Positions 1 to 10,251 of a stretch of 64,000 nt of DNA are shown piece by piece. Below the pieces are notes generated by a model. The model saw nothing but the letters and a program-made list of their open reading frames with translations, did not search any database and had not been told where the DNA came from. Made by a program: the position numbers and the translations under genes. Origin of the DNA: CBDESM01 sp965242485 (GTDB lineage: Bacteria > Chloroflexota > Dehalococcoidia > Bin125); NCBI GenBank assembly GCA_965242485.1, contig CBDESM010000003.1:1-64000 (forward strand), in the 5' to 3' direction. The first letter of the stretch is position 1; the number at the start of each line of letters is the position of its first letter.

Positions 1-2816
<2,816 letters not shown>

Positions 2817-3094
2817 TGCGCTACATTTCGCGCATGTGTTCATGAACCACGCTCTCGCGCCGCCCTTCGCGCCGGCCCTCTCAGGACCCGCGGCTCGGCG
2901 GCGCATCCCGCTGCCGCCCCTGTTCGGGCGGCCTCTGTGGACGCTTCTCACGACTCTGTCCCATGTCAAGACGCGCACCGGGCAGCCGGCGGACCAGCAA
3001 CGGGGCACGCGTGCGAAACGCGAGGTTACCCCAATGACTCCAAGTTCGTCAACCGCGCCGCAGTCCGCGCCCCCGATCTCAGCCGCGCCGCCGC
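2817..3094 (-). promoter_or_regulatory. Putative promoter/leader region of the 23S rRNA gene
   Basis: This 278-bp stretch between the DUF169 stop codon and the 23S 5' end has no convincing gene. Because no 16S precedes the 23S, the promoter for 23S transcription should lie here or further upstream. Two minus-strand candidates for a -35 box are visible. TTGACG (3052-3047) is followed after 17 bp by GTAACC (3029-3024). A perfect TTGACA (2969-2964) has only a poor -10 (AAGCGT) at 17 bp. Neither is compelling alone. Confidence 0.35.
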
Positions 3095-3928
3095 CTAGAA
3101 GCGGTCCTGATACGAGCGCGAGAGCGACTCCTGCGGATCCGCCTGGATGCCCAGCGGCGCGATCGGATAGCGCAGCCCGTTGCGCGAGAGCGCGGCCAAC
3201 CCGTCGACCAGCTTCGGCAGGTAGCGCGGCGGGATCGCCATCAGCAGCTCATCGTCCTGCACCCCGCCGAAGCGCCGTTCCGCGAAGCACGGGATCGAGA
3301 GCGACGGCTCCCCCGTCCGCAGCGCCCGGCCCCAGGAATCGGCGCAGGCCGACTCTCCCACCACGCTGAAATCGAACTTCTTGTAGCCCGAGAACTGGAG
3401 CCCGTTGATCAGGATGATCATCTGCCCCGGCGTCCCGTAGATCAGCGCCAGATCGGGCGGATCCAGCCGCCCCGTCGACAGCGGCGACACCGCCAGCGCG
3501 CGGTAGCGCCCGCTCGGCAGCACGTCCATCGCCTGCTGGTGCGCGATCGAGTCCGCGTCCGTCTCGAACCAGACGTTGGTCATCATCGTGCGCGAGCGCC
3601 ACTCGCCGCCGTCTTCGTTCGGATGCAGGCCGACCGGCGCGCCGCACTGCGCCCCGATCAGGTCGTCCATCGTGATCCCCAGCGTGAAGCCCAGCCAGCG
3701 CGCCTGCGCCACGATCTGGTCCAGCGCGAACTGCCCCTGCGGCCGCCGCACCCGCTCGACCGCCTCCATCTCCTCCACGGTCTCGAACAGCTTCATCCCG
3801 ACCGGCGTCGCCGTCAGCCGCAGGTACCGCTGCAAGCCGTCCAGCAGCGCCCCCCAGTCGTACCCCTCCGGCTCCGCCGGCGCATCCGCCGCTACGCCCA
3901 CTCGCGCTCCAGTTTCGACAACGGTCAT
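3095..3928 (-). CDS. DUF169 family protein
   Basis: A 277-residue protein resembling the DUF169 (ArCR-like) family, whose biochemical role is not established. The family look comes from the central region with TPVGMKLF near residue 41, the QCGAPVGLHP-like cysteine segment near residue 134, the LIYGTPGQMI strand, and the late SIPCFAERRFGG and DDELLMAIPPRYL motifs. It has no signal peptide or membrane segment. The start overlaps the stop of the upstream antitoxin gene in an ATGA junction (3925-3928), so it is probably translated by coupling as the third gene of a toxin-antitoxin operon. Members of this family are sometimes found near redox or metal-related genes, but nothing here fixes a substrate. 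Assignment is by remembered family appearance. Confidence 0.75.
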   Translation of the reverse strand: MTVVETGARVGVAADAPAEPEGYDWGALLDGLQRYLRLTATPVGMKLFETVEEMEAVERVRRPQGQFALDQIVAQARWLGFTLGITMDDLIGAQCGAPVGLHPNEDGGEWRSRTMMTNVWFETDADSIAHQQAMDVLPSGRYRALAVSPLSTGRLDPPDLALIYGTPGQMIILINGLQFSGYKKFDFSVVGESACADSWGRALRTGEPSLSIPCFAERRFGGVQDDELLMAIPPRYLPKLVDGLAALSRNGLRYPIAPLGIQADPQESLSRSYQDRF

Positions 3929-4737
3929 CTTGCGTCCTCCTCGTATTCCATCTCGCCCGGCTCCGCCACGGCGGTCGCCGGCTGGCCGCCCGCCTCACGG
4001 GCCAAGTTTGCCTCAAAGCGGAGCCGGCCGCGCTCGGCCGCTGCCGCGACTGTCGCGCTGAGCCGGCCGTTCCGCAGCAGCTCCCGGAACTCGCCCAGGT
4101 CCATCTCCGGCAATCCCGCCTCCTCGGCCGCCTCCTGCATGTAGATGTGCTCCATGATGTGCCGGTCGAACTCGCGATCGAAGTCGTCCAGCTCGTCCTC
4201 CGGATCGCCGAGCGGATACACCCGCCGGCACTCGAACTCATCAGCCCGCGCAATCGCCTCCGCGATCTCGCGTTCCGCCCGCAGCAAGTACCAGCCCTTG
4301 GCCGGGTGCGCGAAAACCTCGTCGATTCGCACGGCCATCTCCGCCGGCATCCGCGCCCGCCCGGCGAGCACCTCGCTCAACTCGGCTTCACTCGTCCGCA
4401 GCGCCGCAGCCGCGTCAGCCGCGCTCATTCCCATCTCCGCCACATTGTCGCGCTTGGGCGACTCGCCCTGCTTCACCGGATCCGCCTCGATCCACGCGGA
4501 CTCGATCTCGAACTCGGCCTGCAGCAGGTACCAGACGCGAGCGCCGCCGCCGAACGTCTTGTCGATCCGCACGGCCAGCTCCGGCGTAATCGGCGCGCGA
4601 CGATCGAGCACGCCCGCCAGTTCCGCCTCGGCGACGCCCATCGCCTCGGCCGCCTCGGCGACCGAGAGACCGGACGGCTCGACGCAGTCGCGACGCAACG
4701 ATCTCCCGGGATGGATCGGCTTCAGCGCGCGCTGCAT
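3925..4737 (-). CDS. higA: HigA-like antitoxin with two tandem HTH domains
   Basis: A 270-residue protein in which a HigA/XRE-type helix-turn-helix module occurs twice. The first (about residues 5-80) has the opening KPIHPGRSLR, the LSVAEAAEAMGV recognition helix region, and the ending ITPELAVRIDKTF then VWYLLQAEFE. The second (about 90-165) repeats it as MSAADAAAALRTS, MPAEMAVRIDEVF and GWYLLRAERE. An acidic tail follows with no recognised domain. Typical HigA antitoxins are about 100 residues with one HTH, so the duplication and tail are unusual. The gene starts 12 bp after the end of the broken higB reading frame and overlaps the DUF169 gene by four bases. HigA proteins usually bind their own promoter and neutralise HigB. 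With the toxin interrupted, this one may act only as a regulator. Confidence 0.85.
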   Translation of the reverse strand: MQRALKPIHPGRSLRRDCVEPSGLSVAEAAEAMGVAEAELAGVLDRRAPITPELAVRIDKTFGGGARVWYLLQAEFEIESAWIEADPVKQGESPKRDNVAEMGMSAADAAAALRTSEAELSEVLAGRARMPAEMAVRIDEVFAHPAKGWYLLRAEREIAEAIARADEFECRRVYPLGDPEDELDDFDREFDRHIMEHIYMQEAAEEAGLPEMDLGEFRELLRNGRLSATVAAAAERGRLRFEANLAREAGGQPATAVAEPGEMEYEEDAR

Positions 4738-4749
4738 CGCGGCCGCTCC

Positions 4750-5028
4750 TCAGTGGTAGTCCAGCAGGCGTACATCCGTCGCGTGCTTCCCCTCGAACCG
4801 GAAGATGACCCGTCAGTTCCGAGTGACCTTGAGCGCATAGAAGCCCTGCAGATCCCCGTGAAGCGTGTGGAAGCCATGAATTTGCAGGCGCGCGTCGGAC
4901 GGCCCCGCCGCCTCATCCAAGCGGCGCAGAATGTCGACCAGCCGCTCAACCCAAGCCGCATCGACGCCCCTCCTGTCGTCCTCTTCGTACAGCATCCGCA
5001 ATCCTCGGTGCCGGATGCGGATGATCAC
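4750..5028 (-). pseudogene. higB: HigB/RelE-like toxin with internal TGA at a conserved Trp
   Basis: The minus strand encodes a HigB-type ribosome-dependent mRNA interferase of about 92 residues. It begins with a GTG start (5028) giving VIIRIRHRGL, then LYEEDDRRGV and LHGDLQGFYAL, and ends with RVIFRFEGKHATDVRLLDYH. A TGA at 4815-4813 interrupts it exactly where the family has Trp in its NWRVIFRF-like motif. One G-to-A change (TGG to TGA) would explain it, and the frame is otherwise open to the natural stop at 4750. TGA ends other genes here, so recoding is unlikely. The truncated product would lack the C-terminal strands that carry catalytic residues. The gene sits in the normal place, just upstream of higA. 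It is probably a freshly inactivated toxin, unless the base is a sequencing error. Confidence 0.8.
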
Positions 5029-5115
5029 GCGCTCGACTCTACCGCCCGGCCGCCGCCCCCGTTCCGCTGGCACTGCCCCGCGCCCCGCCCGTCTTTTCCG
5101 CCCTATTCGCAGACG

Positions 5116-5187
5116 TTTGCATTCGACGGGTAGGCCTTGCTAAGTTGAGATCTGCACGGCGAATCTCGCCCTAGTTAGCACCGTCCC
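5116..5187 (+). repeat. Conserved upstream block, copy 1 (candidate promoter and leader)
   Basis: The 72 bp before the first substrate-binding gene recur almost unchanged before the second and third. TTTGCA (5116-5121) is followed after 19 bp by TAAGTT (5141-5146), and the ATG lies exactly 42 bp further on. The last ~35 bp (CACGGCGAAT...TAGCACCGTCCC) are nearly identical in all three copies. The two hexamers are candidate -35 and -10 elements. Conservation could also simply reflect recent duplication. Confidence 0.6.
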
Positions 5188-6933
5188 ATGCCCTCCATCC
5201 GCAACAGCGCGTTCTCGCGCCGCAGCTTCCTCGTGTCCGCCGGCGCAGCCGGCCTCGGCGCCGCCGCCGTCGCTTTGGTCGGCTGCGGCAGCGGCGATGA
5301 CGATGACCAGGCCGCTCCCGCTCCCGCGCCCGCCCCGGCAGCGCAGCCCGCAGCCCGGCAGCAACAACAGCAGCAACAGGCCGCGCCCGTGCAGCAGCAG
5401 GCGCAGGAACAAATTCAACAGCAGCAAACGGCGGAGCAGGATCAGGCCGCCGCTGAACAGCAGCAGCAAGCACAGCAAGAAGCCGCTCAGCAGCAGGCCC
5501 GGGCGCAGGCTGCGCCGCCCCGCACCCTCCGCATCGCCGCACTCGGCGGCAGCGGCGGGCCGCTCGATCCCCGCGCGATCGACTCGATCACCCCTTGGAT
5601 CGCGCTCGATCACGTCTACGACTACCTCGCCCGCGTCACCACCAGCGGCTTCCAAAACGGCCTCGCCGAAAGCATGACGCCGAACGACGATGCGACCGTC
5701 TGGACCATCCGACTGCGCGGCGACGCGCGCTTCCATGAAGGCGGCCCCGTCACCGCCGAAGATGTCGCCGAAACCATCACCCGCATGGCAGATTTCGCCA
5801 CCAGCCCCAACTACGCCGCCACGTGGCTCGACGTCGACTTCCCCAACATGCGCACGCTCGACTCGCGCACGCTCGAACTGCCCCTGCTGCGGCCCCGCTC
5901 CGACTACGTCGAATCCGTGCTCAGCAACTACACGCCCATCTTCCCGGCCGGCGAGCCCGACTTCAGCAAAAGCCTCGGCTCCGGCGCCTACCGGCTCGAA
6001 GCCAACGACGGCGCGTCCTCCTACTACCTCCGCCGCAACGAGGACTGGTGGGGCCCGCAGCCCGAGATCGAGGAGATCGAGATCGTCCCCGTCGCCGACC
6101 CGGCCGCCCGCATCAACGCGCTCAAGAGCGGCGAGACCGACGTGGCGTTCCAACTCCCCCCCGCCATCGCCCAAGCCGAAGACGGGAACTCCGACATCAC
6201 GGTCCTGCGCAGCAATTTCGGCGGCTCGGCCCTGGGCTTCGTCATGAATACTTCCCTGCCGCCGTTCGACGATCCCCGCGTCCGCGAAGCCGTCCGCATC
6301 TCCGCCGACCGCCAGCAGCTGGTCAACTCCGTCCTGCTCGGGCAGGGCGACGTCGGCAACGATCTGATCGGCCTCGGCCACGCCGGCTACAACGGCGACC
6401 TCCCGCAGCGCCCGCGCGACATCGACCGCGCCCGCGAGCTCTTCCAGCAGGCCGGCATCACCCAGCTCGACGTCGTCGCCTCCGACATCCAGGCCGGGCT
6501 GGTCTCCGCGACCGAGCTGCTCGCCGCCCAGCTGGCCGAAGCCGGCGTCGAGCTCCGCATCGAAGTCGTCCCGGCCAACGCCTTTTTCGCCGATTTCGCC
6601 CGCGTCCTCAGCACCCCGTTCCAAGTCATGTACTACCCGAACCGCTCTGCGCTGGTCCACATCTCGACGTTCCTCGGCTCCAATGCCATCGTCAACCTCT
6701 CCAACTTCACCGCGCCCGAGTTCGACCAAGCGCTCGGCGCGGCGCAGGCCGCGCTGGACGATGAAGAACGCGCCCGCCAGCTCCTCGCCGCCCAAGAAGT
6801 CGCCTGGCGCGACGGCGGCGACCTGATCTGGGGCATCCAGCCCCTGATCTTGGCCCACGATCCCGCCCTCAAGGGGTTCGACCTGACCCAGGCCGGCGTG
6901 CCCCTCTTCTACGGCGCGCGCTTCACCGCCTAG
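5188..6933 (+). CDS. ABC transporter substrate-binding lipoprotein (SBP_bac_5 type), copy 1
   Basis: A 581-residue extracytoplasmic solute-binding protein of the Opp/Dpp/Nik family, expected to deliver peptides or related solutes to the permeases encoded downstream. The N-terminus has a twin-arginine motif (SRRSFL, residues 10-15) and a lipobox LVGC with Cys33, so it should be Tat-exported and lipid-anchored. A low-complexity Gln/Ala/Pro linker covers about residues 38-112. The binding domain follows with hallmark segments TVWTIRLRGDARFHEGGPVTAEDV, LGSGAYRLE, INALKSGETDVAFQ and FDDPRVREAVRISADRQQL. It is the first of three tandem copies. The second intact copy is highly similar, and the binding-protein cluster precedes the permease and ATPase genes on the same strand. 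The substrate cannot be told from sequence. Confidence 0.93.
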   Translation: MPSIRNSAFSRRSFLVSAGAAGLGAAAVALVGCGSGDDDDQAAPAPAPAPAAQPAARQQQQQQQAAPVQQQAQEQIQQQQTAEQDQAAAEQQQQAQQEAAQQQARAQAAPPRTLRIAALGGSGGPLDPRAIDSITPWIALDHVYDYLARVTTSGFQNGLAESMTPNDDATVWTIRLRGDARFHEGGPVTAEDVAETITRMADFATSPNYAATWLDVDFPNMRTLDSRTLELPLLRPRSDYVESVLSNYTPIFPAGEPDFSKSLGSGAYRLEANDGASSYYLRRNEDWWGPQPEIEEIEIVPVADPAARINALKSGETDVAFQLPPAIAQAEDGNSDITVLRSNFGGSALGFVMNTSLPPFDDPRVREAVRISADRQQLVNSVLLGQGDVGNDLIGLGHAGYNGDLPQRPRDIDRARELFQQAGITQLDVVASDIQAGLVSATELLAAQLAEAGVELRIEVVPANAFFADFARVLSTPFQVMYYPNRSALVHISTFLGSNAIVNLSNFTAPEFDQALGAAQAALDDEERARQLLAAQEVAWRDGGDLIWGIQPLILAHDPALKGFDLTQAGVPLFYGARFTA

Positions 6934-7023
6934 CCGCCCGCGGCCTTCGCATGCCGGATGATTCCCCGTTGCGGCGCGTGATCGCCCATCGTGCGGTCTG
7001 CCGTTCCGCGCCGTTCGGAGATA

Positions 7024-7094
7024 TTTGCATTCGATGGGTCGATCTTTTAAGTTGAGATCCGCACGGCGAATTTCGCCCTAGTTAGCACCGTCCC
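7024..7094 (+). repeat. Conserved upstream block, copy 2 (candidate promoter and leader)
   Basis: Second copy of the block before the binding-protein genes: TTTGCA (7024-7029), 18-bp spacer, TAAGTT (7048-7053), then 42 bp to the ATG at 7095. The distance from TAAGTT to the start codon is the same in all three copies. The rest of 6934-7023 shows only a looser resemblance to the region upstream of the third copy. Confidence 0.6.
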
Positions 7095-8825
7095 ATGCCC
7101 TCCATCCGCAACAGCGCGCTCTCGCGCCGTCGTTTCCTCGTGTCCGCCGGCTCGGCCGGCCTCGGCGCCGCCGCCGTCGCCTTGGTCGGCTGCGGCAGCG
7201 GCGATGGCGATGACCAGGCCGCACCCACGCCCGCAGCGCAGCCGGCGGCACGGCAACAACAACAGCAGCAGGCCGCGCCCGCGCAGCAGGAAGCGCAGGA
7301 ACAGGCCCAACAGCAGCAGGCGGCGGCGGAGCAGGATCAGGCCGCTGCGCAGCAGCAACAGGCGCAGGAAGAGGTCGCGCGGCAGCAGGCCCGCGCGCAG
7401 GCCGCGCCGCCGCGCACCCTCCGCATCGGCGTGCTCGGCGGCAGCGGCGGGCCGCTCGATCCCCGCAACGTCGACTCGCTGGCCACCTATATCGCGGTCG
7501 ACCACGTCTACGACTACCTCGCCCGCGTCACCACCGACGGCTTCCAAAACGGCCTCGCCGAAAGCATGACGTCCAACGACGACGCCACCGTCTGGACCAT
7601 CCGCCTGCGCGACGACGCCCGTTTCCACGAGGGCGGTCCCGTCACCGCCGAAGATGTCGCCGCGACCATCACCCGCATGGCCGACTTCGCCACCAGCCCC
7701 TACTTCGCCGCGATGTGGCTCGACGTCGACTTCCCCAACATGCGCGCTCTCGACGCTCGCACGCTCGAACTGCCCCTGCTGCGGCCCCGCTCCGACTACG
7801 TCGAGTCGGTGCTCAGCCTCTACACCCCCATCTTCCCGGCCGGCGAGCCCGACTTCAACAAGAGCCTCGGCTCCGGCGCCTACCGGCTCGAAGCCAACGA
7901 CGGCGCATCGGCCTACCGCCTCCGCCGCAACGAGGACTGGTGGGGCCCGCAGCCCCAGATCGAGGAGATCGAGATCCTCCCCCTCACCGATCCGGCGGCG
8001 CGCATCAATGCGCTCAAGAGCGGCGAGCTCGACATGGCTTTCCAGCTCACCCCCGCCATCGCCCAAGCCGAAGCCGGGAATCCGGATGTCGCGATCTTGC
8101 GCAGCAACTCCGGCAGCTCCGCCATGGGCTTCGCCATGAACACCTCCCTGCCCCCCTTCGACGATCCCCGCGTCCGCGAGGCCGTCCGCCTCTCCGCCGA
8201 TCGCCAGCAGCTGGTCAACTCCGTCCTGCTCGGACAAGGGGATATCGGCAACGATCTGGTCGGCCTCGGCCTCGACGGCTACAACGACCGGCTCCCGCAG
8301 CGCTCGCGCGACATCGACCGCGCCCGCGAGCTCTTCCAGCAGGCCGGCATCACCCAGCTCGACATCGCCGCCTCCGAGGTCCTGACCGGGCTGGTCGCCG
8401 CGACCGAGATCTTCGCCGCCCAGCTCGCCGAGGCCGGCGTCGAACTCCGCATCGACGTGATCCCGCCCGAGACCTTCTTCGCCGACTTCGCCCGCGTCCT
8501 CAGCACCCCGTTCCAAGTCATGTACTTCCAGAACCGGGCCGCCCTCATCCACATGTCCAGCTTCCTCGGCTCCGGCGCCGTCTTCAACCCCACCGCCTTC
8601 GCCCCGCCCGAGTTCGACCAGGCGCTCGCCGACGCGCAGGCCGTGGTCGACGGCGACGAACGCGCCCGCCAGATCCTCGCCGCCCAGGAGATCGCCTGGC
8701 GCGACGGCGGCGACCTGATCTGGGGCTTCCAGCCCCTGATCATCGCCTACGATCCCGCCCTCGAAGGCTTCGACCTGAGCCAGGACGGCGCGCCCCTCTT
8801 CCACGGTGCGCGCTTCACCGCCTAG
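7095..8825 (+). CDS. ABC transporter substrate-binding lipoprotein (SBP_bac_5 type), copy 2
   Basis: A 576-residue close paralogue of the protein encoded at 5188-6933, with the same layout. It has a twin-arginine motif SRRRFL, a lipobox LVGC (Cys33), a Gln-rich linker several residues shorter, and then the SBP_bac_5 domain with ARFHEGGPVTAEDV, LGSGAYRLE, INALKSGELDMAFQ and FDDPRVREAVRLSADRQQL. Differences cluster in the Gln linker and in scattered surface-like positions, including the ELDMAFQ/ETDVAFQ segment and the C-terminal third, so the two copies may differ in ligand preference. The start is the ATG that aligns with copy 1 behind an identical leader. It belongs to the same importer operon. 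Confidence 0.93.
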   Translation: MPSIRNSALSRRRFLVSAGSAGLGAAAVALVGCGSGDGDDQAAPTPAAQPAARQQQQQQAAPAQQEAQEQAQQQQAAAEQDQAAAQQQQAQEEVARQQARAQAAPPRTLRIGVLGGSGGPLDPRNVDSLATYIAVDHVYDYLARVTTDGFQNGLAESMTSNDDATVWTIRLRDDARFHEGGPVTAEDVAATITRMADFATSPYFAAMWLDVDFPNMRALDARTLELPLLRPRSDYVESVLSLYTPIFPAGEPDFNKSLGSGAYRLEANDGASAYRLRRNEDWWGPQPQIEEIEILPLTDPAARINALKSGELDMAFQLTPAIAQAEAGNPDVAILRSNSGSSAMGFAMNTSLPPFDDPRVREAVRLSADRQQLVNSVLLGQGDIGNDLVGLGLDGYNDRLPQRSRDIDRARELFQQAGITQLDIAASEVLTGLVAATEIFAAQLAEAGVELRIDVIPPETFFADFARVLSTPFQVMYFQNRAALIHMSSFLGSGAVFNPTAFAPPEFDQALADAQAVVDGDERARQILAAQEIAWRDGGDLIWGFQPLIIAYDPALEGFDLSQDGAPLFHGARFTA

Positions 8826-8920
8826 CCGCCCCCGCTCATGCAAGCAGCCTTCGCGCATCTCGGGCGATTCCCCCGTTGCGGCGCGTTGTCGCCCATAGCG
8901 CGGTCCAGCGTTCGGAGCTG

Positions 8921-8991
8921 TTTGCACCCGTTGGATCGATCTCCTAAGTTGCGATCCGCACGGCGAATCTCGCCCTAGTCAGCACCGTCCC
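8921..8991 (+). repeat. Conserved upstream block, copy 3 (candidate promoter and leader)
   Basis: Third copy: TTTGCA (8921-8926), 18-bp spacer, TAAGTT (8945-8950), then 42 bp to the ATG at 8992. It precedes the deletion remnant but is also the nearest such element to the permease and ATPase genes, so it could still drive them even though the gene it fronts is mostly gone. Confidence 0.55.
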
Positions 8992-9276
8992 ATGCCCTCC
9001 ATCCGCAACAGCGCGCTCTCGCGCCGCCGTTTCCTCGTGTCTCCCGGCGCAGCCGGCCTCCGCGCCGCCGCCCTCGCCCTGGTCCGCTGCGGCAGCGGCG
9101 ATGACGATGAACGCGCCCGCCAGCTCTTCGCCGCCCGGGAAATCGCCTGGCGCGACGGCGGCGACTTGATCTGGGGCTTTCAGCCCTTGGTCCTCGCCCG
9201 CGATCCCGCCCTCGATGACTTCGGCCTGACCCGGGACGGCGCGCCCCTCTTCCACCGCGCGCGCTTCGCCGCCTAG
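8992..9276 (+). pseudogene. Internal-deletion remnant of a third substrate-binding gene
   Basis: A 94-codon open frame made of the first ~39 codons of the binding-protein family (start, SRRRFL twin-arginine motif, GCGSGDDD-like segment) fused in frame to about the last 55 codons (RARQLFAAREIAWRDGGDLIWGFQ to the stop). About 1.45 kb of the binding domain is missing relative to copy 2. The junction falls in a short direct repeat (GACGATGA-like) present both after the lipobox and before the ERARQ segment, which suggests slippage or recombination between microhomologies. The lipobox has also changed from LVGC to LVRC, which should block lipoprotein processing. It is probably not functional, although its frame is open and its upstream block is intact. 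Confidence 0.85.
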
Positions 9277-9291
9277 AGCCGCCCGCGACCA

Positions 9292-10251
9292 ATGCACGCA
9301 GCCTTCGCCTACCTCGCGGCGCGGCTGCTGGCCGCCCTGCTCGCCCTGCTCGCGGTCAGCGCCATCATCTTCGCCGCCGTCGAATTCCTGCCCGGCGACC
9401 CCGCCGCCCAGCTGCTCGGCACGTCCGCGACGCCCGAGCGCCTCGAAGCCGTGCGCGAAGAGCTCGGCCTCGACGACCCGGCCCCGCTCCGCTACGCCCG
9501 CTGGCTCGGCGGCGTGCTGCAAGGCGACCTCGGCCGCTCGGTCCGCGTCGATCAATCGGTCGCGGACCTGATCGCGCGCCCCGCGCTCAACACCGCCGTC
9601 CTCTCCGCCGTCGCCTTCGCCGCCATCAGCGCCGCCGCCCTGGTCCTGGCCGCGCTCGGCGGCGTCCGCGAGGGGACCCGCACCGCAGCCGCGGCCTCCG
9701 GCGCGGCCTTGATCGCCGTCTCCGTGCCCGAATTCGTGATCGCCGCCCTGCTCGTCTCCGTCGTCGCCCTCGAACTCGGCTGGCTGCCCGCCGTCTCGCT
9801 CGTCCCCTCCGGCGGCACCCCGCTCGACCGCCCCGAAATCCTCGTCCTCCCCGTGATCGCCCTGACCGCCGTCGGCGGCGCCTACGGAGGGCGCCTGATC
9901 CGCGCCGCCGTGGGCGACGCCGCGCGCCTCCCCCACGTCGAAGCCGCGCGCCTCGCCGGCCTGCCCGAACGCCGCGTCCTGCTCCGCCACCTGCTCCCTT
10001 CGGCCATCCCGGCGACCGCCCAGATCCTCGCCTTCACCATCCCCTTCCTGATCGGCGGCGCCGTCGTGATCGAGCGGATCTTCGCCTTCCCCGGCCTCGG
10101 CTCGATGCTGGTCGAGCGGATCGGCTCGCACGACGCCCCCGTGATCGAAGCCATCGCCCTGCTCCAGGCCGCCTCCATGATCGCCGCCTTCACCATCGCC
10201 GACCTGATCGGCTTCTTCGCCTCCCCCGCCCGCAGGACGGCGCCCGCGTGA
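9292..10251 (+). CDS. ABC transporter permease, DppB/OppB type
   Basis: A 319-residue inner-membrane permease of the peptide/nickel importer family. A membrane helix at about residues 8-30 is followed by the family's conserved periplasmic region (FLPGDPAAQLLG, then ELGLDDPAPLRYARWLGGVLQGDLG). Further helices and the cytoplasmic EAA coupling loop (EAARLAGLPERRVLLRHLLPSA, near residue 218) contact the ATPase. IERIFAFPGLGSML near the end is also typical of DppB. It starts 15 bp after the remnant binding-protein gene and overlaps the next permease by four bases (GTGA), so the two are translationally coupled. Confidence 0.93.
   Translation: MHAAFAYLAARLLAALLALLAVSAIIFAAVEFLPGDPAAQLLGTSATPERLEAVREELGLDDPAPLRYARWLGGVLQGDLGRSVRVDQSVADLIARPALNTAVLSAVAFAAISAAALVLAALGGVREGTRTAAAASGAALIAVSVPEFVIAALLVSVVALELGWLPAVSLVPSGGTPLDRPEILVLPVIALTAVGGAYGGRLIRAAVGDAARLPHVEAARLAGLPERRVLLRHLLPSAIPATAQILAFTIPFLIGGAVVIERIFAFPGLGSMLVERIGSHDAPVIEAIALLQAASMIAAFTIADLIGFFASPARRTAPA

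Noticed and set aside
4813..4815. TGA recoded as Trp (alternative genetic code)
   Set aside because: TGA terminates many other genes here, for example at ATGA overlaps, so a codon reassignment is not supported.
5355..5510. CAG/CAA-rich tract as a microsatellite or CRISPR
   Set aside because: It is in frame and encodes a Gln linker present in both intact binding proteins; there are no spacers.
5140..6858. 572-codon antisense open frame opposite the first binding-protein gene
   Set aside because: Mirror of a clear SBP_bac_5 gene in high-G+C DNA. The translation is Gly/Ala/Glu/Asp-rich without domain signatures, and the same mirror appears opposite copy 2.
7047..8927. 626-codon antisense open frame opposite the second binding-protein gene
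   Set aside because: Same mirror effect as above; the coding strand has Tat signal, lipobox and family motifs.
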